The notes under the pieces were generated by a model. It saw only the letters and a list, made by a program, of their open reading frames with translations. It was not told the origin of the DNA and did not search any database. Below are positions 28,845-38,193 of a stretch of 64,000 bases of DNA, in pieces (within the stretch, counting starts at the first letter, position 1; every line of letters begins with the position of its first letter). Position numbers and translations under genes: made by a program. Source of the DNA: Rheinheimera baltica DSM 14885 (lineage in GTDB: Bacteria; Pseudomonadota; Gammaproteobacteria; Enterobacterales; Alteromonadaceae); the NCBI RefSeq assembly GCF_000425345.1, contig NZ_AUDG01000002.1, positions 1 through 64,000 of the forward strand, given 5' to 3'.

Positions 28845-29617
28845 TAGCCGTTTACCCATTTTGCTTTGCGTTTTTCTAAAAACGCCTGCACACCTTCAAC
28901 CTGATCTTTGGTATCAAACAAACTAACAAACAGCTCTCGCTCTAATGGCAAGGCACTTTGAATGCTGCCACTGCGACCTTGCTGAATCAGCTTTTTACAG
29001 GCGGTAACCGACGATGGGCTTTGTTCAGCGGCTTTATCTGCAAGTGCCAGCGCACTTTCCAACGCCATCCCAGTTGCAACAACCTCTTCAACTAGGCCAA
29101 TTTGTTGTGCTTTTTCAGCATTTAACCGCTCGCCGCATAGGATCATACGCTTAGCCCAGCCCTCGCCAACCAACCACGCCAGATTTTGTGTACCACCGGC
29201 ACAAGGTAGTAAACCTACTTTAGCTTCAGGCAGCGCCATTTGAGCTTGCTGTTCGGCAATGCGAATATCACAGGCCAATGCAACTTCAAGGCCGCCGCCC
29301 ATAGCGTAACCATTAATTGCGGCGATAGACACGCCACTAAAAGCGCTTAAGGTTTCAAAGGCTTCACCGAAAATACGTGCCATATTGCTGGCCACTGCTT
29401 TATCGCCATCAGCAAACAACTTTAAATCAGCGCCGGCAGAGAAAAACTTATCACCCTCACCAGTGAGCACCAACGCGTAGATATTTTTATCAGCATCAAG
29501 GCTTTTTACCGCGTCACGCAGTTGCGTTAATGTTTCAGCCGTCCAGGTATTGGCAGGCGGATTTGACATGGTAATAAGCGCCGTGTGGCCGCGTTTTTCG
29601 AGTTTTAATTGAGCCAT
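28844..29617 (-). CDS. Enoyl-CoA hydratase, probable methacrylyl-CoA hydratase
   Basis: A 257-residue crotonase-family enzyme. It has the oxyanion-hole segment FSAGADLKLF and both hydratase glutamates, in AMGGGLEVALACDIRIA and MALPEAKVGLLP. It should hydrate an enoyl-CoA; in this operon that is most likely methacrylyl-CoA to 3-hydroxyisobutyryl-CoA. It lies between an acyl-CoA dehydrogenase 11 bases upstream and the 3-hydroxyisobutyryl-CoA hydrolase it overlaps. Broad-specificity beta-oxidation activity is possible. Confidence 0.88.
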   Translation of the reverse strand: MAQLKLEKRGHTALITMSNPPANTWTAETLTQLRDAVKSLDADKNIYALVLTGEGDKFFSAGADLKLFADGDKAVASNMARIFGEAFETLSAFSGVSIAAINGYAMGGGLEVALACDIRIAEQQAQMALPEAKVGLLPCAGGTQNLAWLVGEGWAKRMILCGERLNAEKAQQIGLVEEVVATGMALESALALADKAAEQSPSSVTACKKLIQQGRSGSIQSALPLERELFVSLFDTKDQVEGVQAFLEKRKAKWVNG

Positions 29618-29628
29618 TTTGTCTCCTT

Positions 29629-30786
29629 TTACAGAATCTCGCCTGCGGCTTCATCCAGTAAACGCCGGCCGATAATCAGCCGCATAATTTCGTTGGTGCC
29701 TTCCAAAATTTGGTGCACACGCACATCACGGAAATGCCGCTCTAATGGGTACTCTTTAATGTAGCCATAACCGCCATGCAGTTGCAGCGCCTGGTCGCAT
29801 ACCTGAAAACCCACATCAGTAGCAAAACGTTTTGCCATAGCGCAATAGGCCGTGGCTTCACTATCTTTTTGATCTAGTTTAAACGCGGCTAAACGCACTA
29901 ACTGCCGAGCCGCAACCAGTTCAGTGGCCATATCCGCTAACTTAAACTGTAGCGCTTGAAATGCTGCCAGTGGCTTACCAAATTGCTGACGCTCCAACAT
30001 ATAATTGCGTGCGGTATTCAGTGCCTGCTGTGCAGTACCGATAGAGCAAGTGGCAATATTGATACGACCGCCGTCCAAGCCTTTCATCGCGAAACTAAAA
30101 CCTTCACCTTCGTTACCTAACAGGTAATGTGCCGGAATACGCACCTCCTCAAAGGTAATAAGCCGGGTAGGCTGTGCATTCCAGCCCATTTTCTCTTCGG
30201 CTTTGCCGTAAATTACGCCTTTGGCGTCTGCCGGTACAATAAACGCAGAAATGCCTTTTGGCCCGGCTTCACCGGTTCGCGCCATAACGACTAACACTTC
30301 GGTTTCGCCTGCGCCTGAGATAAACATTTTCGAGCCGTTTAACACGTACTCATTGCCATCTTTTTTCGCGCTGGTACGCAAGCCTGCTGCGTCTGAACCC
30401 GAACCCGGCTCAGTTAAACAGTAAGACGCCAGTTTCTGGCCTGTTACTAAATGTTCAACCCATTCTGCTTTGGCATCACTGGTGCCCCAGTTGGCTATCA
30501 TCCAGGTGGCCATATTGTGAATGGTCAGCATAGCGGTGGTGGCCGTACAGCCCATCGAAAGCTGTTCGAAAATAATTGAGGAGTCTAACCGCGACAAACC
30601 CATGCCGCCGTCTTCTTCGGGCGTATACAATGAGCAAAAACCCAGCTCACCGGCTTTTTGAATGACGTCTTTAGGAAAGTGATGCTCACGATCCCACTGC
30701 GCGGCATGTGGCGCCAATTCTTGTTCGGCGAATTGTTTGGCTACATCAACAAAGGCTTGTTGGTCTTCTGTTAAATTGAAATTCAT
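29629..30786 (-). CDS. Acyl-CoA dehydrogenase, probable isobutyryl-CoA dehydrogenase
   Basis: About 385 residues, a FAD enzyme with the usual three-part acyl-CoA dehydrogenase fold. The flavin region YCLTEPGSGSDAAG lies near residue 130. The catalytic Glu is in the standard C-terminal place, QILEGTNEIMRL near 367. The leucine-pathway dehydrogenase at 34808 instead has Gly there, so the two enzymes differ clearly. Operon position with the hydratase, HIBCH and mmsAB indicates isobutyryl-CoA (valine) as substrate. The ATG at 30786 has AGGAT eight bases upstream; the open frame extends 29 codons further into the repeat-rich gap, which is not coding. Confidence 0.88.
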   Translation of the reverse strand: MNFNLTEDQQAFVDVAKQFAEQELAPHAAQWDREHHFPKDVIQKAGELGFCSLYTPEEDGGMGLSRLDSSIIFEQLSMGCTATTAMLTIHNMATWMIANWGTSDAKAEWVEHLVTGQKLASYCLTEPGSGSDAAGLRTSAKKDGNEYVLNGSKMFISGAGETEVLVVMARTGEAGPKGISAFIVPADAKGVIYGKAEEKMGWNAQPTRLITFEEVRIPAHYLLGNEGEGFSFAMKGLDGGRINIATCSIGTAQQALNTARNYMLERQQFGKPLAAFQALQFKLADMATELVAARQLVRLAAFKLDQKDSEATAYCAMAKRFATDVGFQVCDQALQLHGGYGYIKEYPLERHFRDVRVHQILEGTNEIMRLIIGRRLLDEAAGEIL

Positions 30787-30874
30787 AGTTAATCCTGTTT
30801 CTTCAATCGGCTTTGTTGCTTGCGTACGTCGCCGTATTAACCGTTTTGAACCTGCATCAGATACTGACAGCAAC

Positions 30875-30956
30875 GCGGAACCGGAACAACTAAGCAGACG
30901 ATCAAAAGCGAATTTGGGAGAAATTCGCGGGTCTGCGTGTTGTTACGGTGGAAGCG
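30875..30956 (+). repeat. Intergenic repeat R2, copy 1
   Basis: An 82-bp unit between mmsA and the acyl-CoA dehydrogenase gene. The inner hairpin is GCGAATTT, loop GGGAG (30916-30920), AAATTCGC. Outer arms AACAAC/GTTGTT and GCAGAC/GTCTGC also pair. It matches the copy at 32690 at all but eight positions by my alignment, and the differences fall in the inner hairpin arms. Confidence 0.8.
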
Positions 30957-30997
30957 GTTGCCTGCAGCGGGCAGCGAGGAACACACTTTACACACTG

Positions 30998-31055
30998 ACA
31001 CGCCGTAAACCGTCCCTGGGGCTCTATTCCGGCCATCCATGGCCTCCAACGGTCA
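30998..31055 (+). repeat. Intergenic repeat R1, copy B (single unit)
   Basis: A single R1 unit running from ACACGCCGTAAACCGTCCCT through the GGCCATCCATGGCC hairpin (31031-31044) to ACGGT. It matches the left half of the copy at 37930 closely. It lies between R2 copy 1 and the end of mmsA. Confidence 0.75.
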
Positions 31056-31087
31056 GTTTAGTAAAGTCTGCTCCTCACCCTGTTCCG

Positions 31088-32584
31088 TTAACGCAAGTTA
31101 ATCGACATATTCGGGCCTGACACCGGAATATCGTCGTCAAACCAGCGCGCTGTAATGGTTTTCGTCTCTGTATAAAACCGTACTGCCTGCTTACCGTAGG
31201 CGTGCTGATCACCATAGAACGAGCCTTTCCAGCCAGTAAATGAAAAGAATGGCAGAGGCACCGGAATAGGAATGTTAATACCCACCTGCCCCACTTCAAC
31301 CTGATGCTGATACTTACGTGCCGCAGCACCGCTGGCGGTAAAGATAGAGGTACCATTGCCGTACGGGCTGTCGTTGACTACTTTTAATGCTTCATCCAGT
31401 GAGGCAACATGCATTGTTGTTAACACCGGACCGAAAATTTCCTGCTTATAAATTTCCATGTCGGTAGTCACGTTCGAGAACACCGTTGGGCCAACCCAGT
31501 TACCGTTCGGGTAACCGTCAACTTTGACACCTGAACCATCCAGCACACAGGTTGCGCCTTCTTTCTTACCTTGCTCAATTAACGACAACACGCGCGCACG
31601 CGCCTGTGGGCTAATTTGCGGGCCGTATGCAGCGTCAGGGTCGGTATAAACACCCGGGCGTACTTTGCTAATAGCTGCGGCAACTTCTGGGATCCAGTCA
31701 GCTGCTGCGCCAACAAATACTGCAACAGAAATTGCCATACAGCGCTGTCCCGCAGCACCCACTGATGCACCAACCAACGCGTTAACGACTTGTTGCTTAT
31801 TGGCATCCGGCATAATTACCATGTGGTTTTTCGCACCGGCAAAAGCTTGCACGCGTTTTAAGTTATCAGTACCGGTTTTATAAATGTACTGACCCACATT
31901 AACCGAGCCAACGAATGAAATGGCTTTAATGTCCGGGTGATGCAAAATGGCATCAACCTGCTCTTTAGCACCGTGTACTACCTGCAACACACCTTTTGGT
32001 GCGCCAGCTTGCACAAACAGCTCGGCAATTTTGTTTACCGTCATTGGATCTTGCTCAGACGGTTTTAAAATAAAGGTATTACCGCAAGCGATTGCCATTG
32101 GGAACATCCACAGTGGGATCATCGCCGGGAAGTTAAACGGGGTAATACCCGCACATACACCCAGTGGCTGAATGTAGCTGTAGGTATCAATGCTGCGTGC
32201 TACGTTTTCTACCGTCTCACCCATCATTAATGACGGAATATTCGCTGCCTGCTCTACCACTTCTATACCGCGCCACACATCGCCTTTAGCATCTTCAACG
32301 GTTTTACCCAGTTCACGGCAGATAATGTCGGCAATTTCGCCCTGATGCTCTTTCAACAGGTGAGCAAAACGCATCATTAAACGGGCGCGCTCTGATACCG
32401 GCACTTCTTTCCACGTTAAAAAGGCGGCTTTGGCTGATTCAATGGCACGTTCCATTTCCGCTGGTGTAGCACACGCTACCTGAGCAATCACATCTTGTGT
32501 TGCCGGGTTGGTAACAGCGATCAGTTTGTCACCTGTTGGTGCGACAAACTCGCCGTCAATAAAATGCTTAACCTGTTGTGTCAT
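31088..32584 (-). CDS. mmsA: CoA-acylating methylmalonate-semialdehyde dehydrogenase
   Basis: About 498 residues from the ATG at 32584, which follows GGGAGAAGC. An aldehyde dehydrogenase with [20 protein letters not shown] near 150 and the catalytic Cys282 in [11 protein letters not shown]. It converts methylmalonate semialdehyde and CoA to propionyl-CoA with NAD+, the final step of the valine branch. The open frame continues 40 codons upstream into repeat DNA, but the internal ATG with its ribosome site matches the family's start. It lies between two repeat-filled gaps of about 300 bp, unlike the tightly packed genes further down the operon. Confidence 0.93.
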   Translation of the reverse strand: MTQQVKHFIDGEFVAPTGDKLIAVTNPATQDVIAQVACATPAEMERAIESAKAAFLTWKEVPVSERARLMMRFAHLLKEHQGEIADIICRELGKTVEDAKGDVWRGIEVVEQAANIPSLMMGETVENVARSIDTYSYIQPLGVCAGITPFNFPAMIPLWMFPMAIACGNTFILKPSEQDPMTVNKIAELFVQAGAPKGVLQVVHGAKEQVDAILHHPDIKAISFVGSVNVGQYIYKTGTDNLKRVQAFAGAKNHMVIMPDANKQQVVNALVGASVGAAGQRCMAISVAVFVGAAADWIPEVAAAISKVRPGVYTDPDAAYGPQISPQARARVLSLIEQGKKEGATCVLDGSGVKVDGYPNGNWVGPTVFSNVTTDMEIYKQEIFGPVLTTMHVASLDEALKVVNDSPYGNGTSIFTASGAAARKYQHQVEVGQVGINIPIPVPLPFFSFTGWKGSFYGDQHAYGKQAVRFYTETKTITARWFDDDIPVSGPNMSINLR

Positions 32585-32689
32585 GTTGCTTCTCCCGATT
32601 GTTTGGGTATGCCGCCAGCTTGTTGTATGTCTAATTATCAATCTATGCTGGCGAGCTTCTAATATGTTTGGCCGGACTATCCAGCCAAA

Positions 32690-32771
32690 GCGGAACCGGA
32701 ACAACTAAGCAGACGATCAAAAGCGAGGATGGGAGATCCGAGCGGGTCTGCGTGTTGTTACGGTGGAAGCG
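32690..32771 (+). repeat. Intergenic repeat R2, copy 2
   Basis: An 82-bp unit upstream of mmsA. It matches the copy at 30875 except in the inner hairpin, where the arms are GGAT (32727-32730) and ATCC (32736-32739) around the same GGGAG loop. Three base pairs of the stem have changed together relative to the copy at 30875. Confidence 0.8.
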
Positions 32772-32812
32772 TCGGCTTACACCGTTCTCCGGTTCCCGGC
32801 TACGTTGCTATC

Positions 32813-32883
32813 GCACATTTAACACGCTCGCCCGTTCGCCGCTCCCCGGCTCACTCTTGATCGCTCGCTAAGTTAAATCTGCT
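32813..32883 (-). repeat. Intergenic repeat R2 variant (R2'), copy 3
   Basis: An inverted variant facing copy 2. Read on the minus strand it has outer arms ATTTAA/TTAAAT, the conserved GATCAAGAG block, and an inner stem GCCG/CGGC around the GGGAG loop (plus-strand loop 32842-32846). The third arm sequence that still pairs. Confidence 0.7.
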
Positions 32884-32908
32884 TCGCACGAAGCCTGATT
32901 CTTCTTTA

Positions 32909-34090
32909 CTATAAAACTTCTACTGCCAGCGCTACGGCTTCACCGCCACCGATACACAGTGAGGCCACACCTTTGCTTAAACCGCGGTTACGCAGCGCAT
33001 GAATCAGAGTAACCAGAATACGCGCTCCTGAAGCACCGATAGGATGCCCCAGCGCACAGGCGCCGCCATTCACGTTTACTTTGCTCTCGTCTAAACCCAG
33101 CTCGTTAATAGCCAGCATAGTAACCATGGCAAAAGCTTCGTTAATTTCCCACAGATCTACCTGCTGTTTATCCCAGCCAGCTTTTTGCAGCACTTTTTGC
33201 ATCGCGCCAACCGGGGCAACAGTAAACAGTGCCGGCTCCATTGAGTTAGTGGCATGTGCCACCACGCGCGCTAACGGCTTAGCACCCTGCGCTTTGGCAT
33301 CGCTTTCGCGCATCAATACCAGCGCAGCTGCGCCGTCAGAAATAGAGCTGGAGTTAGCCGCCGTAATAGTGCCGTCTTTGGCAAAGGCCGGCCGTAGCGA
33401 TGGAATTTTGTCGATCTTGGCATTGCCTGGCTGCTCATCTACCGAAAAAGTCATTTCACCTTTACGGGTTTGAAACGTTACAGGGGAAATCTCGTTTTTA
33501 AAGGCACCGCTGCTAATCGCTTGCTGGGCGCGGGTGGTAGATTGCACCGCAAAGGCATCCATCTGCTCGCGGGTAATGCCTTTTTCATCTGCAGTACCCT
33601 GTGCAAAACAGCCCATGGCTTTACCATCGTAGGCGTTTTCCAGGCCATCTAACATCATGTGATCTTTAATTTCGCCGTGCCCCATACGATAACCGGCACG
33701 GGCCTTTGGCAAAATGTATGGCGCGTTAGTCATCGACTCCATGCCACCTGCAACCACAACGTCTGCACTGCCCGCTTTTAATAAATCACTGGCCAACATC
33801 ACCGCTTTTAAGCCTGAGCCACACACTTTATTAATAGTGGTTGCGCCAGCAGTCAAAGGCAGACCGGCTTTTAACGTAGCTTGACGAGCTGGGGCCTGAC
33901 CCAATCCGGCAGGCAATACATTACCCATAATGACTTCGCTAACCTTGTCACCGCTGATCCCGGCCTGTTCAATTGCCGCTTTTATCGCAGTCGCGCCCAA
34001 TACGGTTGCATCCACATCAGACAAACCGCCCATGAAACCACCCATGGCAGTGCGCTTAGCAGCAACGATTACAATATTGTCAGAAGCCAT
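32909..34090 (-). CDS. Acetyl-CoA C-acetyltransferase (thiolase)
   Basis: A 393-residue biosynthetic-type thiolase. The nucleophilic Cys90 is in TTINKVCGSGLKAV, the His motif GGACALGHPIGASGA near 345, and the second catalytic Cys in ASLCIGGGEAVAL near 380. It splits acetoacetyl-CoA to two acetyl-CoA, finishing the leucine route after the CoA-transferase genes at 42214-43585; it may also serve isoleucine. It is the first gene of the minus-strand arm, divergent from liuR, and the shared region holds two candidate LiuR sites. Confidence 0.92.
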   Translation of the reverse strand: MASDNIVIVAAKRTAMGGFMGGLSDVDATVLGATAIKAAIEQAGISGDKVSEVIMGNVLPAGLGQAPARQATLKAGLPLTAGATTINKVCGSGLKAVMLASDLLKAGSADVVVAGGMESMTNAPYILPKARAGYRMGHGEIKDHMMLDGLENAYDGKAMGCFAQGTADEKGITREQMDAFAVQSTTRAQQAISSGAFKNEISPVTFQTRKGEMTFSVDEQPGNAKIDKIPSLRPAFAKDGTITAANSSSISDGAAALVLMRESDAKAQGAKPLARVVAHATNSMEPALFTVAPVGAMQKVLQKAGWDKQQVDLWEINEAFAMVTMLAINELGLDESKVNVNGGACALGHPIGASGARILVTLIHALRNRGLSKGVASLCIGGGEAVALAVEVL

Positions 34091-34144
34091 AACATCTCCA
34101 AAAAATCTGTCGGCGAAAAAAGTTGCTCCAGAGCCTACACCAAA

Positions 34145-34166
34145 TTTACGTTTACGCCAACGTCAA
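34145..34166. promoter_or_regulatory. Candidate LiuR operator 1
   Basis: TTTACGTT-TACGCC-AACGTCAA: two 8-bp arms, complementary at seven of eight positions, separated by six bases. It lies 55 bp upstream of the thiolase start in the divergent thiolase/liuR region. The layout and sequence fit the TTxACGTT-type MerR palindromes assigned to LiuR in gammaproteobacteria, as I remember them. Confidence 0.65.
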
Positions 34167-34300
34167 CTACCTAACACTATGGTAGGGTGCGATACGTTTG
34201 GTTCATTTATTTGTACAGTTTTACCAGCGCTAACTGGCATTTTTGCTTTACAAAGTGATAAAAAATGCGTCGTCGCTGGCTGCAATACCAAGGCAACAGC

Positions 34301-34322
34301 TTTACCTTTACGTAAACTTCAC
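34301..34322 (+). promoter_or_regulatory. Candidate LiuR operator 2, overlapping liuR promoter
   Basis: TTTACCTT-TACGTA-AACTTCAC has the same 8-6-8 layout as operator 1, with weaker arms. A possible -35 (TTTACC, 34301) and -10 (TATATT, 34324) are 17 bases apart. The site would therefore fill the spacer, where MerR-family proteins bind. It ends 33 bases before the liuR start. Confidence 0.6.
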
Positions 34323-34354
34323 CTATATTGACTGCGTTTTCGGGGATGGCGGTT

Positions 34355-34765
34355 ATGACAGAAAAAGAAGAAAAAACATACAGTATCAGCGAACTGGCCA
34401 AAGAGTTTGATATTACCACGCGTAGTATCCGCTTTTATGAAGATCAGGGGCTGATAACGCCTTTACGTAACGGCCAAACCCGTATTTATAGTAAACGTGA
34501 CCGAGTGCGGCTAAAGCTTATTTTACGCGGTAAACGCTTAGGTTTTAGTTTGGCAGAAACCGGTCAGCTGTTCGAACTTTATGACGCTGATAAGAGCAGT
34601 GTTACCCAATTAAATACCATGCTGAAGTTGATAGAGCATAAAAAAGCCGAGCTGCATCAGCAACTGGACGACATCAAAGTGGTGTTAATGGAGCTGGTAA
34701 CGGTGGAGAAACGTTGCCGCGATACTTTAACAGACGCCAAACAACATAAAACCGGTCTGAATTAA
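34355..34765 (+). CDS. liuR: MerR-family regulator of branched-chain amino acid catabolism
   Basis: About 136 residues. The N-terminal winged HTH contains YSISELAKEFDITTRSIRF and YEDQGLITPLR, followed by a dimerising helix with KAELHQQLDDIKVVLMEL. No metal-binding Cys cluster is seen. Position at the head of the liu operon and divergent from the thiolase is the standard LiuR context in gammaproteobacteria. ATG 34355 has GGGGA nine bases upstream; TTG 34328 and ATG 34346 are less well placed. It probably controls both divergent arms. Confidence 0.9.
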   Translation: MTEKEEKTYSISELAKEFDITTRSIRFYEDQGLITPLRNGQTRIYSKRDRVRLKLILRGKRLGFSLAETGQLFELYDADKSSVTQLNTMLKLIEHKKAELHQQLDDIKVVLMELVTVEKRCRDTLTDAKQHKTGLN

Positions 34766-34807
34766 TACAGCACCGGTTAGAAGACATAGCAAACGGGGAT
34801 TGACACA

Positions 34808-35977
34808 ATGATAAGCAGTTATAAAGGGCTTAATTTCGATTTAGGTGAAACCGTTGATATGATTCGTGAGCAGGTTAACGCCTTCGCCCGTGATGAAATT
34901 GCACCGCGTGCCGCACAAATTGATGAAGTAAACGAATTCCCAAATGATTTATGGCGTAAATTCGGTGACTTAGGGCTATTAGGCATTACTGTCGATGAAA
35001 AATACGGTGGCTCAGGCTTAGGCTACGTAGAACACGTAGTGGCGCTGGAAGAAATAAGCCGTGCCTCAGCCTCTGTAGGCTTATCGTATGGAGCGCATTC
35101 TAACCTGTGCGTTAATCAGATTTTCCGCAACGGTACCGAAGAGCAAAAACTTAAGTATTTGCCAAAATTGTGTTCTGGCGAGCATATTGGTGCACTGGCG
35201 ATGAGCGAACCCAACGCCGGTTCAGACGTGGTTAGCATGAAGCTGCGCGCTGAAAAGCAAGGCGATAAGTACATTTTAAACGGCAACAAAATGTGGATCA
35301 CCAACGGTCCTGACGCTCACACCTATGTTATTTATGCCAAAACCGATATTAATGCCGGCAGCAAAGGTATTACCGCTTTTATTGTTGAACGTGGCTTTAA
35401 AGGTTTTAGTACCGCACAAAAACTGGACAAGCTGGGGATGCGCGGCTCTAACACCTGCGAATTGGTTTTTGAAGACTGCGAAGTTCCGGCAGAAAACGTG
35501 CTAGGCCAGGTTGGCGGTGGCGTTAAAGTATTAATGAGTGGCCTGGACTACGAGCGTGTCGTGCTGGCCGCTGGACCACTGGGCATTATGCAAGCCTGTA
35601 TGGATGTGGTAGTGCCTTATATCCATGACCGTAAGCAGTTTGGCCAAGCCATTGGTGAATTCCAGCTTGTACAGGGCAAACTGGCCGATATGTACACCCA
35701 GATGAATGCCGCTAAATCTTACGTTTACACCGTAGCTAAAGCCTGTGACCGTGGCGAAACCACCCGTAAAGATGCAGCAGCCGTTATTCTGTATTCGGCG
35801 GAGCTGGCAACTAAAATGGCCTTGGATGCCATTCAGTTACTCGGCGGTAATGGCTACATTAACGAGTATCCTACCGGACGCTTACTGCGGGATGCCAAGC
35901 TGTATGAAATTGGCGCTGGCACCTCGGAAATCCGCCGTATGCTGATTGGCCGGGAATTGTTTACTGAATCAAATTAG
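34808..35977 (+). CDS. liuA: Isovaleryl-CoA dehydrogenase
   Basis: A 389-residue FAD acyl-CoA dehydrogenase. Its catalytic Glu is in the isovaleryl-type position, [17 protein letters not shown] (Glu249), and the usual C-terminal Glu is replaced by Gly in [11 protein letters not shown]. The flavin motif [14 protein letters not shown] lies near 131. It oxidises isovaleryl-CoA to 3-methylcrotonyl-CoA, passing electrons to ETF. It begins 42 bases after liuR and opens the leucine operon. The following 290-bp gap to liuB carries two R2-type repeats. Confidence 0.94.
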   Translation: MISSYKGLNFDLGETVDMIREQVNAFARDEIAPRAAQIDEVNEFPNDLWRKFGDLGLLGITVDEKYGGSGLGYVEHVVALEEISRASASVGLSYGAHSNLCVNQIFRNGTEEQKLKYLPKLCSGEHIGALAMSEPNAGSDVVSMKLRAEKQGDKYILNGNKMWITNGPDAHTYVIYAKTDINAGSKGITAFIVERGFKGFSTAQKLDKLGMRGSNTCELVFEDCEVPAENVLGQVGGGVKVLMSGLDYERVVLAAGPLGIMQACMDVVVPYIHDRKQFGQAIGEFQLVQGKLADMYTQMNAAKSYVYTVAKACDRGETTRKDAAAVILYSAELATKMALDAIQLLGGNGYINEYPTGRLLRDAKLYEIGAGTSEIRRMLIGRELFTESN

Positions 35978-36017
35978 CATAAAAAGCACTTCAGACCGGA
36001 CTACGGTGTAAGCCTGT

Positions 36018-36098
36018 GCTTCCACCCTAACAACACGCAGACCCGCGAATTTCTCCCAAATTCGCTCTTGATCGTCTGCTTAGTTGTTCCGGTTCTGC
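36018..36098 (-). repeat. Intergenic repeat R2, copy 4 (inverted)
   Basis: Between liuA and liuB, in the opposite orientation to copies 1 and 2. On the minus strand it has the AACAAC and GCAGAC outer arms and the ATTT/AAAT inner stem around GGGAG (plus-strand loop 36053-36057), as in the copy at 30875. Confidence 0.8.
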
Positions 36099-36150
36099 GC
36101 CGGTCAGATATTCCGGCAAGTGTTTGAAATACGGACGAGGCGAAGCGCGG

Positions 36151-36227
36151 AGCAGATTTAACGTAGCGAGCGATCAAGAGCGAGGATGGGAGATCCGAGC
36201 GGGCGAGCGTGTTAAATGTGCGGAAGC
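36151..36227 (+). repeat. Intergenic repeat R2 variant (R2'), copy 5
   Basis: Outer arms ATTTAA/TTAAAT, the block GATCAAGAGCGA, and an inner stem GGAT/ATCC around GGGAG (36188-36192). It faces copy 4, so the liuA-liuB gap has the same R2/R2' opposed pair as the thiolase-mmsA gap. Confidence 0.75.
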
Positions 36228-36271
36228 AGCGAAGCCGTTGGCTCTCACTTGTGGCACAAAAGGTAACTTAA

Positions 36272-37879
36272 GTGACCAGAATCACCTCAAAAATCAATCC
36301 TCGCTCTGAGGACTTCCAAAAAAACGCCGCGGCCATGCAAGCGGTTGTTGATGATCTTAATAGCAAAGTACAACAAATTAAACTCGGTGGTGGCGAAGCG
36401 TTAATCGCACGTCATACCTCGCGTGGAAAACTGTTTGTTCGTGACCGTATTCAAAAACTACTCGATCCGGGCTCACCGTTTTTAGAAGTTGGCCAGTTTG
36501 CCGGTTGGGAATGCTACGACGACTACGTACCAAGCGCCGGTGTTGTTGCCGGCATTGGCCGTGTTAGTGGTGTTGAGTGCATGATTGTCGCCAACGACGC
36601 CACGGTAAAAGGCGGCACCTATTACCCGCTTACTGTGAAAAAACATTTGCGCGCACAGGAAATTGCCGAGCGCTGTCACCTGCCCTGTATTTATTTAGTC
36701 GATTCTGGCGGCGCTAACCTGCCACGTCAGGACGATGTGTTCCCCGACAAACTGCACTTTGGCCGCATCTTCTTTAACCAGGCCAATATGTCGGCCAAAG
36801 GTATTCCGCAAATTGCCGTGGTAATGGGGTTATGTACGGCAGGCGGTGCTTACGTACCGGCAATGGCAGATGAAAGCATTATTGTAAAAGATCAGGGCAC
36901 TATTTTCCTTGCTGGCCCACCGCTGGTTAAAGCTGCTACGGGTGAAGAAGTTTCTGCTGAAGAGCTTGGTGGTGCTGATGTGCACTGTAAAATCTCCGGT
37001 GTTGCCGATCACTACGCCATGAACGATGAACATGCGCTGCAACTGGCACGCAATGCCGTATCGCGGTTAAATCGCCCCGCGCCGCAAGTGATGGATGTTA
37101 AAACACCGCAAGAACCTCTGTATGACGCCAAAGAGTTATACGGCATAGTCGGCACGGATTTGCGTAAGCCGTTTGATGTAAAAGAAGTAATAGCCAGAAT
37201 TGTCGATAACTCTGATTTTGATGAGTTTAAACAATACTACGGTGCAACCTTGGTCTGCGGCTTTGCACGCATTTTCGGCTATCCGGTAGGTATCGTCGCA
37301 AATAACGGGATTTTATTCTCTGAATCTGCACAAAAAGGTGCGCACTTTATTGAGTTGTGTGCGCAGCGTAAAATTCCTCTGCTGTTTTTGCAAAACATCA
37401 CCGGCTTTATGGTAGGTAAAAAATACGAAGCCGAAGGTATCGCTAAACACGGTGCAAAAATGGTGATGGCAGTAAGCTGTGCCAAGGTACCGAAATTTAC
37501 CGTACTTATTGGTGGTAGCTATGGCGCAGGCAACTACGGCATGTGTGGCCGCGCCTATGACCCAACAATGATGTGGATGTGGCCAAATGCACGCATTTCA
37601 GTAATGGGTGGTGAACAAGCTGCTGGCGTAATGGCGCAGGTTACCAAAGACGGGCTGGCCCGTAAGGGGGAAACCTTGTCAGCAGACGCTGAGCAAGCGC
37701 TGAAAAAACCGATTATCGAGCAGTATGAAAAGCAGGGACACCCCTACTACGCCAGCGGCCGCTTGTGGGACGATGGCATTATTGATCCGGCACAAACGCG
37801 GATGACTGTAGGCTTGGCGTTGGCTGCTGCATTAAATGCACCCATTGAAGAGACGAAGTTTGGTGTGTTTAGGATGTAA
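36272..37879 (+). CDS. liuB: Methylcrotonoyl-CoA carboxylase, carboxyltransferase (beta) subunit
   Basis: A 535-residue carboxyltransferase with two crotonase-fold halves. The N-half contains [19 protein letters not shown], characteristic of methylcrotonyl-CoA carboxylase rather than propionyl-CoA carboxylase. The C-half has [18 protein letters not shown] and [16 protein letters not shown]. It moves carboxyl from biotin on LiuD to 3-methylcrotonyl-CoA. The start is GTG with AAAGGTAAC six bases upstream. A terminator-like hairpin follows 22 bases past the stop, still inside the liu gene set. Confidence 0.94.
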   Translation: MTRITSKINPRSEDFQKNAAAMQAVVDDLNSKVQQIKLGGGEALIARHTSRGKLFVRDRIQKLLDPGSPFLEVGQFAGWECYDDYVPSAGVVAGIGRVSGVECMIVANDATVKGGTYYPLTVKKHLRAQEIAERCHLPCIYLVDSGGANLPRQDDVFPDKLHFGRIFFNQANMSAKGIPQIAVVMGLCTAGGAYVPAMADESIIVKDQGTIFLAGPPLVKAATGEEVSAEELGGADVHCKISGVADHYAMNDEHALQLARNAVSRLNRPAPQVMDVKTPQEPLYDAKELYGIVGTDLRKPFDVKEVIARIVDNSDFDEFKQYYGATLVCGFARIFGYPVGIVANNGILFSESAQKGAHFIELCAQRKIPLLFLQNITGFMVGKKYEAEGIAKHGAKMVMAVSCAKVPKFTVLIGGSYGAGNYGMCGRAYDPTMMWMWPNARISVMGGEQAAGVMAQVTKDGLARKGETLSADAEQALKKPIIEQYEKQGHPYYASGRLWDDGIIDPAQTRMTVGLALAAALNAPIEETKFGVFRM

Positions 37880-37900
37880 TGCGCAGTGCTGCTGAAATAG

Positions 37901-37925
37901 CACGCAATTGCTGCGTGTTTTTTTT
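37901..37925 (+). terminator. Terminator-like hairpin between liuB and liuC
   Basis: CACGCA, loop ATTGC, TGCGTG, then eight T residues: a short stem with a strong T-run on the coding strand, 22 bases after the liuB stop. It probably lowers read-through into liuCDE or marks a separate downstream transcript. Confidence 0.7.
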
Positions 37926-37926
37926 C

Positions 37927-38114
37927 TGTGACACGCCATAAACCGTCCCTAGGGCTCGGTTCCGGCCATCCATGGCCTTCAACGGTCTCAGAAAAAAACA
38001 CATCCGCACTTGCTGGTTCAGCGGTAAAGGCAAGCGCGCAGTACACTTTGACCAGAACCGTGTTTTTCAAGGACGAAAAACACGAGCCTACACGGATGTA
38101 TTCACGGCGTGTTC
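37927..38114. repeat. Intergenic repeat R1, copy D (two opposed units)
   Basis: A unit from ACACGCCATAAACCGTCCCT through the GGCCATCCATGGCC hairpin to ACGGT (about 37930-37988), then a second unit in opposite orientation (about 38055-38114) with the arms CGTGTTTTT/AAAAACACG. The whole composite is repeated in reverse at 41936. Confidence 0.78.
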
Positions 38115-38193
38115 TGGCAAAGTCGTACTGAGAGATTGCCGGTTGAATGAATATTTTCGCTCAAAGAACACTAACACTGTCGGAGAACCACGA

